A stretch of 10,082 nt of DNA, from NCBI GenBank assembly GCA_022791355.1, contig JAAVYX010000009.1:1-10082 (forward strand), written 5' to 3'. This document shows positions 1-6,534 of this stretch, one piece after another. The position numbers and the translations under genes are program-made. A model generated the notes under the pieces. That model was not told where the DNA came from. It was given only the letters and a program-made list of their open reading frames with translations, and did not search any database. Each line of letters starts with the position of its first letter. Position 1 is the stretch's first letter. Origin of the DNA: Clostridiales bacterium. GTDB lineage: Bacteria > Bacillota > Clostridia > Oscillospirales > Acutalibacteraceae.

Positions 1-196
1 GCCGCCAGGTAACCGCTCTGTCGAGCGGCCCGCGTACCCAGTTTCGCTCCGCTGCCTTTCCCACGGCTACCAAGACAACGCAGTTGCCGTCAGTAGCCGT
101 CCTTTAGGATTGCCGCCGGGTAACCGCTCTGTCGAGCGGCCCGCGTACCCAGCTTCGCTCCGCTACCTTTCCCACGGCTACCAAGACAACGCAGTT
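1..196. repeat. Two tandem copies of an ~85-bp repeat, period 111 bp
   Basis: Bases 1-85 and 112-196 are near-identical, with three mismatches by eye (A/G at 7/118, a T/C in the CAGYTTCGCTCC stretch, a G/A shortly after). They are separated by a 26-bp spacer with an unrelated sequence (86-111). The left edge of the window cuts into or abuts the first copy, so the array may be longer. The period is a multiple of three, so a reading frame stays open through both copies on the minus strand, but the peptide looks like a by-product of the repeat and not a protein. The spacing is too long and the unit too large for CRISPR. It is probably an intergenic dispersed or tandem repeat of this genome; its function is unknown. 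Confidence 0.85.
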
Positions 197-363
197 TGCG
201 TGGACTTCCACCGTAATACCCTATTTGCCCTTTGCTGGTAGTTGGTATGCCCGGTAAAGCAATACCGTTTGGGCTTTTCAAAACGCTCTCCAAATCGGCC
301 GATAGGTCAAAAACAAGACCGGCTTAATGAGCCGCAAATTGTTTATAGTAAGGGAGGCCCGTC
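197..363 (+). other. Leader upstream of the permease gene, with two small hairpins and a ribosome binding site
   Basis: No gene is seen here. Two short adjacent hairpins can be drawn: GGTC/GACC (305-320) and CGGCT/AGCCG (320-334, loop TAATG). The ribosome binding site AGGGAGG lies at 351-357, six bases before the ATG at 364, and fixes the permease start. No convincing sigma-A promoter was found, so the gene may be read from upstream of the window or from a promoter I cannot recognise. Confidence 0.5.
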
Positions 364-1107
364 ATGCGAAAAAGCAAGTCTCCGCCCAGCGTACTGGGGC
401 CGGCACTGCTCCCCCTTGGCTGCCTGGCTCTCTGGCAGGGCGCCGCCATGGTCCTACGTCATCCCCTTTTCCCTACGCCCATGGAGGCCCTCCTCTCTGG
501 ACGGGACTGCTGGCCGTCCCTGTCGGCTCATATGCTGGCAAGTCTTGCCCGTCTGCTGGGCGGACTGGCTTTGGCCCTGCTGGCCGGGCTTCCCTTAGGG
601 CTGTTATTGGGCCTGTCCCAAAGGGCCGACCGCTGTCTTTCCGGCCTGTTCTACCTGAGCGGTCCCCTGCCCAAGGCCGCTCTTCTGCCCTTACTGCTTC
701 TGGCCTTCGGCGTAGGCGACAGCTCCAAGATAGCCCTTATCTTTCTCGTCCTCTTTTTCCCTCTGACTCTAGGAATGCGGGACGCGGTCCGAGAAATCCC
801 GCCTGTATTCTACGCCCCCTATGACGCGGCCGGGCTGGGATTCTTCCCTAAGCTTCGGGACGTGACCCTTCCCGCCTGTCTGCCCGCTCTCTTCACCGCC
901 CTGCGAAATGGCTTGACTGCCGGCGTTTCCATTCTCTTCCTGGCCGAAACCTACGGAACGCAACTTGGTATGGGTTTTTTTATTATGGACATGTGGATTC
1001 GGCTGGACTACGCCAAGATGCTCTTGGGCATCGCTCTCTTCGGCGGGCTGGGATTCCTTCTCTGCCGTCTGACCGATTTGTTGGAGGCCCGGCTGATCCA
1101 TAGCTAA
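364..1107 (+). CDS. ABC transporter permease, SsuC/TauC/ThiX-like (BPD_transp_1)
   Basis: The 247-residue product is an inner-membrane permease subunit of an ABC importer of the nitrate/sulfonate/taurine/pyrimidine-precursor type. It starts with a hydrophobic segment (about 11-31), then the PTP motif near 37-39 that precedes the core. Further membrane segments lie near 58-84, 105-117, 122-137, 181-197 and 218-234. The cytoplasmic EAA loop, which contacts the ATPase, is clear: DAAGLG at 154-159 and VTLPACLPAL at 167-176, matching the EAA...G...LP pattern. Length fits the family (about 240-270). The start is set by AGGGAGG six bases upstream. No ATPase or substrate-binding gene follows, and upstream is repeat DNA, so the partners must lie outside the window. 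The substrate cannot be told from the permease alone. Confidence 0.9.
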   Translation: MRKSKSPPSVLGPALLPLGCLALWQGAAMVLRHPLFPTPMEALLSGRDCWPSLSAHMLASLARLLGGLALALLAGLPLGLLLGLSQRADRCLSGLFYLSGPLPKAALLPLLLLAFGVGDSSKIALIFLVLFFPLTLGMRDAVREIPPVFYAPYDAAGLGFFPKLRDVTLPACLPALFTALRNGLTAGVSILFLAETYGTQLGMGFFIMDMWIRLDYAKMLLGIALFGGLGFLLCRLTDLLEARLIHS

Positions 1108-1545
1108 CCTGATGCTTTCTTCATAACGCTTCCATCAAAGTCATCCGTTCGGCCGACGGTATATGCATCCCCCTCCCGTAAGGACCTACCGCCGGCCCGG
1201 CTCTTGGGATAAACGCCGCGCCGGTTCTTTGCGTTGCAGGCTATACCGCCCGTTAAGGGGGATATGGTTCCCGATTATGTTTGCCTCTTCTAACAGCTGA
1301 TAGTCTTTTCTTTCAGAAAATCTTTTGCCCAAGCGGTTTTCTGCGCATAGTTAAGCCGCGGCTTTTTATGAAAGCGAATCAAAACGGGAGGCTGGATGCG
1401 AAATGCATCCGGCCTCCCGTTTACGCAAATAGCCGGCTCCCGTTTCTCCTTTGCGCCGCTCTATTTTCTAAATTTCTTGTCAAAATACACAGGCAAACGA
1501 CGGCCCTATGCGGACATCCGCCTAATAAACCGAAATATTATTTTT
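1108..1545. other. Gene-free stretch between the permease and the ABM-like pseudogene
   Basis: About 440 bp with no reading frame that resembles a protein on either strand. The 122-codon plus-strand frame across the right part overlaps the antisense of the ABM-like gene and has no ribosome binding site. The only clear structure is the hairpin at 1382-1422, listed separately. AT content rises toward the right end, where the neighbouring small gene is also AT-richer than the rest of the window. Confidence 0.5.
1382..1422. terminator. 18-bp hairpin between converging genes, possible bidirectional terminator
   Basis: Left arm 1382-1399 and right arm 1405-1422 pair over 18 bases with a single T/G wobble, around a five-base loop GAAAT. 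AAA at the outer left and TTT at the outer right form the base of the stem. The tails are poor in T: TTTT is followed by GATTCG on the minus strand, and TTT by ACGC on the plus strand. It sits between the permease (reading right) and the ABM-like gene (reading left), so a shared terminator is the natural reading. The weak U tract leaves the termination role unproven. Confidence 0.55.
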
Positions 1546-1845
1546 CTAATACTTTTTTACAAGCTTTGAAATCAACGCCCTGCAAGTTTGCATTTGGATA
1601 CAAGCATAGAATTTTTCGGTCGCTTCTTTTCCTTGTCCTACCTTTGTAGCATGGTTCGCATCCTCTTCTGTTTCCCAAAGGACAAAGTCGGTCCACACAT
1701 CGCCTTGCACGTAATGTTCCCAAGAAATAAATCCCTTCGCTTTGGAAATAACTTCGTCATGTAACCTTTGCGTTCGTTCAATAAACTGTTCCTCATTCAC
1801 GTTTTACCTTAGCTTGTATGAAAAAATCCATGCTGTTTTCGCCAT
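1546..1845 (-). pseudogene. ABM-like dimeric alpha/beta-barrel protein, interrupted by an in-frame TAA
   Basis: A ribosome binding site (AAAGGAGAG, 1860-1852) precedes an ATG at 1845-1843. From there the frame reads MAKTAWIFSYKLR, then TAA (1806-1804), then NVNEEQFIERTQ and on to a TAG at 1548-1546. Ignoring the stop, the product is about 99 residues, the usual length of small ABM-fold (antibiotic biosynthesis monooxygenase-like) proteins. The part before the stop supplies the first beta strand (KTAWIFSYKL), and the part after supplies the rest, including SWEHYV and DFVLWETEEDA. One base change (for example GAA, AAA or CAA to TAA) would explain the break. Restart at the GTG at 1800 (84 residues) is possible, with AAGG six bases before it, but would lose the first strand. 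TAA rules out selenocysteine or pyrrolysine. The family call is from resemblance only, and the substrate is unknown. Confidence 0.65.
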
Positions 1846-1960
1846 ATCCGTCTCTCCTTTTCAAATTCCAACATATATCGGTCCATGCAATCCACAGCGC
1901 AAAGGATAAAAACCCCCTATAAGCCCACGCTCCCGGACGCAAAAACTTGCCGTCCATTTT

Positions 1961-3082
1961 CTATTTTTGCTCCGCCAAGCCCTCGGCTGCCGTACCGCCC
2001 TGGAATTTCCCGGTTTTCCACAGACGCAGCCGGCCGGTGTCATGCAGACTCTTTAAAATAATTAAGGCGATGGGAAACCCGAAAAGGCCCCAGACGCCCA
2101 GTATCTTCAAACCGGCGTACATGGACAACAGGGTCAGCAGCGGATGCAGCCCCACCTGTTTGCCGATAATCTTGGGCTCCAAAATATTACGAATAATGGT
2201 GATGACAATATACATAACGGCCAGTCCCACCGCTCCTATCAGATCGCCGGAGATAAGTTTGATAACCACCCAGGGAATCAGAACGGTGCCGGTGCCTAGT
2301 ACGGGAAGAATATCCACAATGGCGATAATGGCGGCCAGAGCAATGGCGTTGTTATACCGCAGCAGCAGCAAACCGATGGAAAGCTCGGTAAAGGTCAGCA
2401 GCATGAGGATCAGATAGCCCCGGAGCATCTTGAGAATATTGGTTCCAAAAAGCTTTTTGGCGTCCGTCAGCAATCGCCAGTACCGGCCGGAGAGCTGCTC
2501 CTTGATAAAACCCACAATTTGATCGTAGTCCTTGGCGATAAAGCAGCTGGCCACGATGGTCACCAGGGAGGTCACCAGAATCCCGGGCAGAGCGGCGGCG
2601 ACGGCGGCGGCAAAGTTGCCCAAGGAAACGCTCAGGGTATCGGCCAGCTTGCTGATGGCCGTCCCCGGCATGGACTGAATCGCGCCCGACAGTTCCTCGG
2701 GCAAATCCGCAAACCAGGCTGAAATATGATTGTTGACCCCGCTGAACAGCTCTGAAATCATGGGGATATAGGAGGGCAGGGTTCTGGCAAAGGACGATAG
2801 CTGCCTATAGAGCTGATAGACCAAGAGAATCAGAACCGCCACCGCGGCCAGATAGGAAAAAATCACCAAAATTACCGACCACAGTCCCCCGGGCGCACGA
2901 GTCTTTTTACGCAGCCACCGGGCCGGCCGCTGTACAGCCGCCGTGAGGATAAAGCCGATGACAAAGGGCAGCAAATAGGCCAGCAGATAGCGCAGGGCAA
3001 AAAGCGCCAGCCCGCAGACGGCAATGATTAAAAGGACAAAGCCGATATCGATCATAATGTCTGTTTTCCGCTGTCTGGTCAT
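1961..3082 (-). CDS. ytvI: AI-2E family transporter, YtvI-like sporulation membrane protein
   Basis: The 373-residue polytopic membrane protein has the AI-2E/PerM (UPF0118) layout: two hydrophobic segments near 12-48, a third near 67-89, a long amphipathic non-membrane part (about 90-160), and a cluster of membrane segments from about 161 to the C-terminus. The family signature is clear: DILPVLGTGT at 257-266, followed by EPKIIGKQVGLHPLL at 302-316. Length fits (about 350-380). Firmicute members of this type are named YtvI and linked to sporulation, but the transported substrate is not established and AI-2 export should not be assumed. An ATG five codons upstream (3097) is also in frame. I prefer 3082 because GGGAG (3095-3091), which overlaps the 3097 start, sits eight bases before it, while nothing precedes 3097. 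The gene ends about 115 bp before the ABM-like pseudogene on the same strand. Confidence 0.88.
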   Translation of the reverse strand: MTRQRKTDIMIDIGFVLLIIAVCGLALFALRYLLAYLLPFVIGFILTAAVQRPARWLRKKTRAPGGLWSVILVIFSYLAAVAVLILLVYQLYRQLSSFARTLPSYIPMISELFSGVNNHISAWFADLPEELSGAIQSMPGTAISKLADTLSVSLGNFAAAVAAALPGILVTSLVTIVASCFIAKDYDQIVGFIKEQLSGRYWRLLTDAKKLFGTNILKMLRGYLILMLLTFTELSIGLLLLRYNNAIALAAIIAIVDILPVLGTGTVLIPWVVIKLISGDLIGAVGLAVMYIVITIIRNILEPKIIGKQVGLHPLLTLLSMYAGLKILGVWGLFGFPIALIILKSLHDTGRLRLWKTGKFQGGTAAEGLAEQK

Positions 3083-3204
3083 AGCTTCATCTCCCATGCG
3101 TATCGGTATATTATGTCGTCGATTGACAAAGGAGCCGTTTCCATAAGGACTGACGGCCTTCTCGGATTTGGCCGCCCTGCCAGCGGCTGGTATGAATATC
3201 GCTC

Positions 3205-3383
3205 CTGGTCAACCAAGCGTACATGTATAAATCTCGCGCAGCTCATCTATATGAACGTCCCAAGAACGTTCTGGCGTCCCGGCGCTAAAACGTCTCTGCG
3301 CCGCTTCCCGCAAGGGACGTAGGTCGGGCTTTTGACCAGACCTCTGCAAAACGGAAGCTTGACCAGAGGTCCAACATGGGACG
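3205..3383 (-). ncRNA. Candidate structured leader RNA upstream of ytvI
   Basis: Downstream of the extended -10 element the minus-strand transcript can fold into nested stems. An outer stem pairs 3377-3383 with 3256-3262 (CGTCCCA/TGGGACG). Inside it sit an 8-bp hairpin (3364-3371 with 3339-3346, 17-base loop) and a second arm (3314-3319 with 3275-3280, continued by 3298-3302 with 3281-3285). The sequence CTGGTCAA occurs twice on the transcript (ending at 3333 and 3360), and its complement TTGACCAG lies later, at 3212-3205, so alternative pairings exist. I do not recognise a known riboswitch, T-box, 6S or SRP RNA in it. No ribosomal-protein-like or other open frame explains the region. It could be a cis-regulatory leader or a separate small RNA. 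Confidence 0.35.
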
Positions 3384-3433
3384 ACAGCGCCGAATCAAAG
3401 CGCCCCTTCCAAACATATATGCCGATTCTATAT

Positions 3434-3442
3434 ATTATATCA
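3434..3442 (-). promoter_or_regulatory. Extended -10 promoter pointing toward ytvI
   Basis: Read on the minus strand, 3442-3434 is TGATATAAT, a perfect TGN-TATAAT extended -10 element. No good -35 is seen at 16-18 bp, which is tolerated for extended -10 promoters. Transcription would begin near 3427 and cross about 340 bases before the ytvI start. Confidence 0.55.
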
Positions 3443-3583
3443 TACCCCATTTACCAATCCCTAGCAACCGGATTTCTATGAACGTGGACTTAATTTTTCC
3501 TCTTTTCCGCCTCTCTGGACAAAGCCGCCAGAATCCGAGCCCGTCCGGCCCGTTTTTTCTATGCATTCGCCGGGGGAAATGCC

Positions 3584-3612
3584 TTGCAACTTCCCGGTTC
3601 GTGTGCTATATT
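3584..3612 (+). promoter_or_regulatory. Sigma-A-type promoter for the ACT-domain gene
   Basis: TTGCAA at 3584-3589 and TATATT at 3607-3612 are separated by exactly 17 bases, each differing from consensus at one position or so. Transcription would start near 3619, about 35 bases before the ATG at 3654. This also rules out the upstream ATG at 3561 as the start of the ACT gene. Confidence 0.75.
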
Positions 3613-3653
3613 GTACTGGTAACAAAAACAAATGTGTGTGGGTGGTGGACGAA

Positions 3654-4094
3654 ATGCCCGATTCCAATATGCTGCTCATCCATCCGGACGTGCTGCCCGA
3701 CGTATACCGCCGGGTGGTGCAGGCCAAGCGGCTGCTGGCCAGCGGCGAAGCCAAAAGCGCCAGCGACGCGGCCCGGATGTCCGGCATCTCCCGCAGCGCC
3801 TTTTATAAGTATAAGGACGCGGTCTTTGCCTACAGCGAACGGTCGGCCGGCCGGATCGTCACCCTCCACGCCGTCCTGCGGGACCGGCCGGGGGTGCTCT
3901 CCACCCTCATCAGCGAGCTCTACCGGCAGGGCGCCAACATCCTGACCGTCAATCAGAACATCCCTGTGGACGGGGCGGCCTTGGTCTCCCTCTCCATCCG
4001 TTCCGACCGTCTCAAGGGGGATATTGCCGATCTGCTCCGCTCTCTGCGGCAGGTCGAGGGCATTCTCCGCATCGATCAGGTATTGGGAGAATAA
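3654..4094 (+). CDS. HTH-ACT domain protein, PheB/UPF0735 family
   Basis: The 146-residue protein has two parts. Residues about 33-58 form a helix-turn-helix-like segment (SASDAARMSGISRSAFYKYK), typical of UPF0735/PheB. Residues about 68-143 form an ACT domain beginning TLHAVLRDRPGVLS and ending in a strand IDQVLGE, the fold that usually binds amino acids. Length matches the family (about 145-150). The proposed role is an amino-acid-responsive regulator or regulatory subunit; no enzymatic activity is expected, and the true function of the family is poorly known. Start: the frame is open back to an ATG at 3561, but that lies before the promoter. ATG 3654 gives the family-like N-terminus, with a weak GGTGG eight bases upstream; GTG 3642 or 3645 are alternatives. 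It lies directly upstream of hom, which fits a link to aspartate-family amino acids. I leave the symbol blank because pheB is used for other genes as well. Confidence 0.9.
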   Translation: MPDSNMLLIHPDVLPDVYRRVVQAKRLLASGEAKSASDAARMSGISRSAFYKYKDAVFAYSERSAGRIVTLHAVLRDRPGVLSTLISELYRQGANILTVNQNIPVDGAALVSLSIRSDRLKGDIADLLRSLRQVEGILRIDQVLGE

Positions 4095-4160
4095 ATAGGT
4101 CCCGGCCAAAATCGAAAGCGCCGTCGCTGGCCCAAAAAAGTCGACTGGATTGTTTATCAG

Positions 4161-4238
4161 GGACAGGCGACCGCAAGACGAAAAGGGCGGGTATGCATTG
4201 GGACTTCCCAGCGTTTTTTACCCAGCGGCCGCCTGTCT
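4161..4238 (+). promoter_or_regulatory. Structured region between the ACT gene and hom (possible leader RNA or attenuator)
   Basis: A long imperfect stem pairs 4161-4174 with 4225-4238 (13 of 14 positions pair, counting one G/T wobble). Inside it a second stem pairs 4189-4193 with 4219-4223 (GGGTA/TACCC), enclosing a small hairpin TGGG/CCCA (4199-4202 with 4207-4210), followed by GCGTTTTTT. The T6 run at 4214-4219 follows the small hairpin, so an intrinsic terminator competing with the longer stem is conceivable. No T-box motif or known riboswitch core was recognised. The rest of 4095-4374 holds no gene. Confidence 0.4.
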
Positions 4239-4374
4239 GCGGCGAAAAAACGGCGGTTTGGTTTTCCCGGGCAGGCCGGCCCAGTATATGGGAATTTTGC
4301 CCTTTTAAAACCCGCTTTAAACACGCAGGCAGCATCCTGCATAAGAATGAATGAAGAGGAAAAGAGGTAACAGC

Positions 4375-5610
4375 ATGGTTTATATCGCAGTTATGGGACA
4401 CGGCGTGGTAGGCTCGGGCGTGGTAGAGGTTTTGCAGCAGAATCACGCGGGCATCACCAGCCGTTCCAAAGAGGATATCCGGGTCAAATACATCCTGGAC
4501 CTGCGGGAGTTCCCCGACCTTCCCTACGCCGACCGCTTTACAAAGGATTTCGAGGTCATTGTGGGAGACCCCGAGGTCAAGGTGGTGGTGGAGACCATGG
4601 GCGGCCTGCACCCGGCCTACGAGTATGTCAAGCGCTGTCTGCGGGCCGGCAAGAGCGTGGCCACCTCCAATAAGGAGCTAGTGGCCTGCAAGGGGGCCGA
4701 GCTTTTACGGATCGCCCGGGACAACAATGTAAACTTCCTCTTTGAGGCAAGCGTCGGCGGCGGCATTCCCATCCTGCGGCCCATTTCCCAGTGCCTGGCC
4801 GCCAACGATATTTTCGAAATCGTGGGCATTTTAAATGGCACCACCAATTTCATTCTGACCAAGATGATCCGGGAGCAGATGTCCTTTGCCGACGCGCTGA
4901 CCTTGGCCCAGGAGCTGGGCTACGCCGAGCGGGATCCCTCGGCCGACATTGAGGGCCAGGACGCTTGCCGCAAGATCTGTATCCTGGCCTCCCTGGCTTT
5001 CGGCAAGCACGTCTACCCCGAGCAGGTGGGGACCGACGGCATCACCAAAATCACTCTCACCGACGTGGAGTACGCCGGGTCGGATAACTGCGTCATCAAG
5101 CTCATCGGCCGGGCCAAAATCCTGGACGGCGGCCATATCTTCTCGGCCGTCTACCCCGCCCTGGTCAGCCGGGAGAGTCAGCTTTCCTCCGTGGACGACG
5201 TGTTCAACGCCGTCATGGTTCGTGGCAACGCCATCGGGGACGTAATCTTCTACGGCCGGGGCGCGGGCAAGCTGCCCACCGCCAGCGCCGTGGTGGCCGA
5301 CGTCATCGACTGCGTCAAGCACCTGTCGGCCCGCAAATACCTCTTCTGGGAGGATGGAAAGGAGGGCTACGTCTCCGATCCGCTGGAGGACAATACCCGT
5401 CTCTACGTCCGCGCCAAGACCGAGGATAAAACGGCCGCCGCCGAAGAGATCCGCCGGACCTTTGAGGACGCGCGCATCCTCTCCCGGCCGTGTGAGGACC
5501 GGCAGGAGTTGGCCTTTATCACCCCCATGTCCACCGAGCGGACCCTGCGCCGGGAACTTGCGGCCCTAACCAGTCTGCGGGTGGAGTCGATTCTCCATGT
5601 GCTGGACTAA
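4375..5610 (+). CDS. hom: Homoserine dehydrogenase (EC 1.1.1.3)
   Basis: The enzyme reduces L-aspartate-4-semialdehyde to L-homoserine with NAD(P)H, the branch point toward threonine and methionine. The 411-residue protein has the N-terminal Rossmann motif GHGVVGSG (8-15), the SNKELVA segment with the likely catalytic lysine at 100, the catalytic-domain stretch GGGIPILRPI (128-137) and NGTTNFIL (154-161), and the full family signature AQELGYAERDPSADIEGQD (178-196). Residues about 341-411 form a C-terminal ACT domain, as in feedback-regulated Gram-positive enzymes, so threonine inhibition is likely. Start: an in-frame ATG at 4351 exists without a ribosome binding site; ATG 4375 has GAGG seven bases upstream and gives the usual N-terminus directly before the first strand. 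Nine bases separate its stop from thrB, indicating one transcript. Confidence 0.97.
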   Translation: MVYIAVMGHGVVGSGVVEVLQQNHAGITSRSKEDIRVKYILDLREFPDLPYADRFTKDFEVIVGDPEVKVVVETMGGLHPAYEYVKRCLRAGKSVATSNKELVACKGAELLRIARDNNVNFLFEASVGGGIPILRPISQCLAANDIFEIVGILNGTTNFILTKMIREQMSFADALTLAQELGYAERDPSADIEGQDACRKICILASLAFGKHVYPEQVGTDGITKITLTDVEYAGSDNCVIKLIGRAKILDGGHIFSAVYPALVSRESQLSSVDDVFNAVMVRGNAIGDVIFYGRGAGKLPTASAVVADVIDCVKHLSARKYLFWEDGKEGYVSDPLEDNTRLYVRAKTEDKTAAAEEIRRTFEDARILSRPCEDRQELAFITPMSTERTLRRELAALTSLRVESILHVLD

Positions 5611-5619
5611 GGCGGCCCT

Positions 5620-6519
5620 ATGATAGAAGTCAAAATCCCGGCCACCAGCGCCAACCTGGGCTCCGGGTTCGACGCGCTGGGCTTGGCCCTCACCCTGTAT
5701 AACACCGTGTACATGGAGGAGTGGGACGGGGCGGATATCGCCTCGTTAGATGGGGTGGAGGTCCCCGCTGGGGAGGATAACCTGATCTTCGCCACGGCGA
5801 AACGTCTGTATGAAATCTGCGGCAAGCCCTTTCGAGGGATGCGCATCCGGCAGAAAAACGATATCCCCATGGCCCGGGGTCTGGGCAGTTCCTCGGCCTG
5901 TCTGGTGGGGGGACTGTTGGGGGCCAATACCCTGCTGGGAAAACCGCTGGGCACAGAGGACCTGCTCAACCTGTCCGCCGCCCTGGAGGGCCATCCGGAC
6001 AATGTGGCCCCCGCCCTTTTGGGAGGACTGGTCACCTGCGCCATGGAGGAGGGCAAGGTCTACTCGGTCAGCGTGCCGGTGGCCCGGGGCGTCCACTTCG
6101 CCGCCCTCATCCCCAAAGCGCCCCTGCCCACCTCCCACGCCCGTTCGGTCCTGCCCCAGAGCGTCTCCCGGGCCGACGCGGTGTATAACCTCTCCCGGGC
6201 GGCCCTGATGACCTCTTCCCTCTTTTCGGGCGCTCTGGAAAACCTCCGGGTCGCCACCGGCGACCGTCTTCACCAGCCCTACCGCATGGGTCTTATCAAG
6301 GGGTCGGACGCGGCCTTCCGCATCGCCCGGGAGCTGGGGGCCTACGGGGTGTATATCAGCGGGGCCGGCTCCACTATCATGGCCATCATCGATAAGCAAA
6401 ACGCCGGTTTCGCCCAGGAGATCGAACGTCGCCTCATGATGAACGGCGTTTTCGGCTGGACCGTCCGCCTCCTGGAAAGCGACCCAAGCGGAGCCGTTGC
6501 GTTAGCAACGGCGACGTAG
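5620..6519 (+). CDS. thrB: Homoserine kinase (EC 2.7.1.39)
   Basis: This GHMP-family cytosolic kinase phosphorylates L-homoserine with ATP to O-phospho-L-homoserine, the substrate of threonine synthase. Seen in the 299 residues: N-terminal VKIPATSANLGSGFDALG (4-21), the ATP-binding glycine-rich loop PMARGLGSSSA (83-93), and EGHPDNVAPALLGG (123-136), all typical of ThrB. A GHMP C-terminal motif lies in YISGAGSTI near 246-254. The ATG is nine bases after the hom stop, with AAGG overlapping that stop codon, so the two are probably co-translated. Oddity: the normal end of the family is near DPSGAV (288-293); the last residues ALATAT are encoded by a perfect hairpin that belongs to the repeat-like DNA downstream. 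thrC is not in the window. Confidence 0.97.
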   Translation: MIEVKIPATSANLGSGFDALGLALTLYNTVYMEEWDGADIASLDGVEVPAGEDNLIFATAKRLYEICGKPFRGMRIRQKNDIPMARGLGSSSACLVGGLLGANTLLGKPLGTEDLLNLSAALEGHPDNVAPALLGGLVTCAMEEGKVYSVSVPVARGVHFAALIPKAPLPTSHARSVLPQSVSRADAVYNLSRAALMTSSLFSGALENLRVATGDRLHQPYRMGLIKGSDAAFRIARELGAYGVYISGAGSTIMAIIDKQNAGFAQEIERRLMMNGVFGWTVRLLESDPSGAVALATAT

Positions 6520-6534
6520 GCGCAGAAGCGGAGC
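6486..6534 (+). repeat. Direct 9-bp repeat with an 8-bp perfect hairpin at the end of thrB
   Basis: AAGCGGAGC occurs at 6486-6494 and again at 6526-6534, 40 bp apart. Between them GCCGTTGC (6493-6500) and GCAACGGC (6505-6512) form a perfect 8-bp hairpin with loop GTTA. The hairpin lies inside the last codons of thrB, just before its TAG. No T tract follows, so it is not a standard terminator. GTAGGCG recurs at about 6516 and 6549. The composition resembles the repeat-rich DNA that follows. Confidence 0.7.

Noticed and set aside
1..196. CRISPR array
   Set aside because: Only two units, each about 85 bp, with a 26-bp spacer and no cas genes nearby.
1804..1806. Recoding (selenocysteine or pyrrolysine) at the stop in the ABM-like gene
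   Set aside because: The codon is TAA, not TGA or TAG, and no recoding structure was seen.
3107..3115. Sporulation sigma-K or sigma-E promoter just before ytvI
   Set aside because: The minus strand has CATAATATA, which matches a CATANNNTA -10 pattern, but no suitable -35 (AC or ATA) lies at 16-17 bp.
3255..3275. LexA (SOS) box made of GAAC/GTTC words
   Set aside because: The Gram-positive LexA box needs GAAC-N4-GTTC; here GAACGTTC has no spacer, and the nearby GAAC copies are wrongly spaced.
3113..3322. Plus-strand 69-codon frame between ytvI and the ACT gene
   Set aside because: No ribosome binding site or promoter, unlikely composition, and it overlaps the predicted structured leader on the other strand.
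4095..4374. T-box leader before hom
   Set aside because: The conserved T-box sequence (TGGNACCGCG) and the specifier-loop AGTA/GNUG elements are not present on the plus strand.
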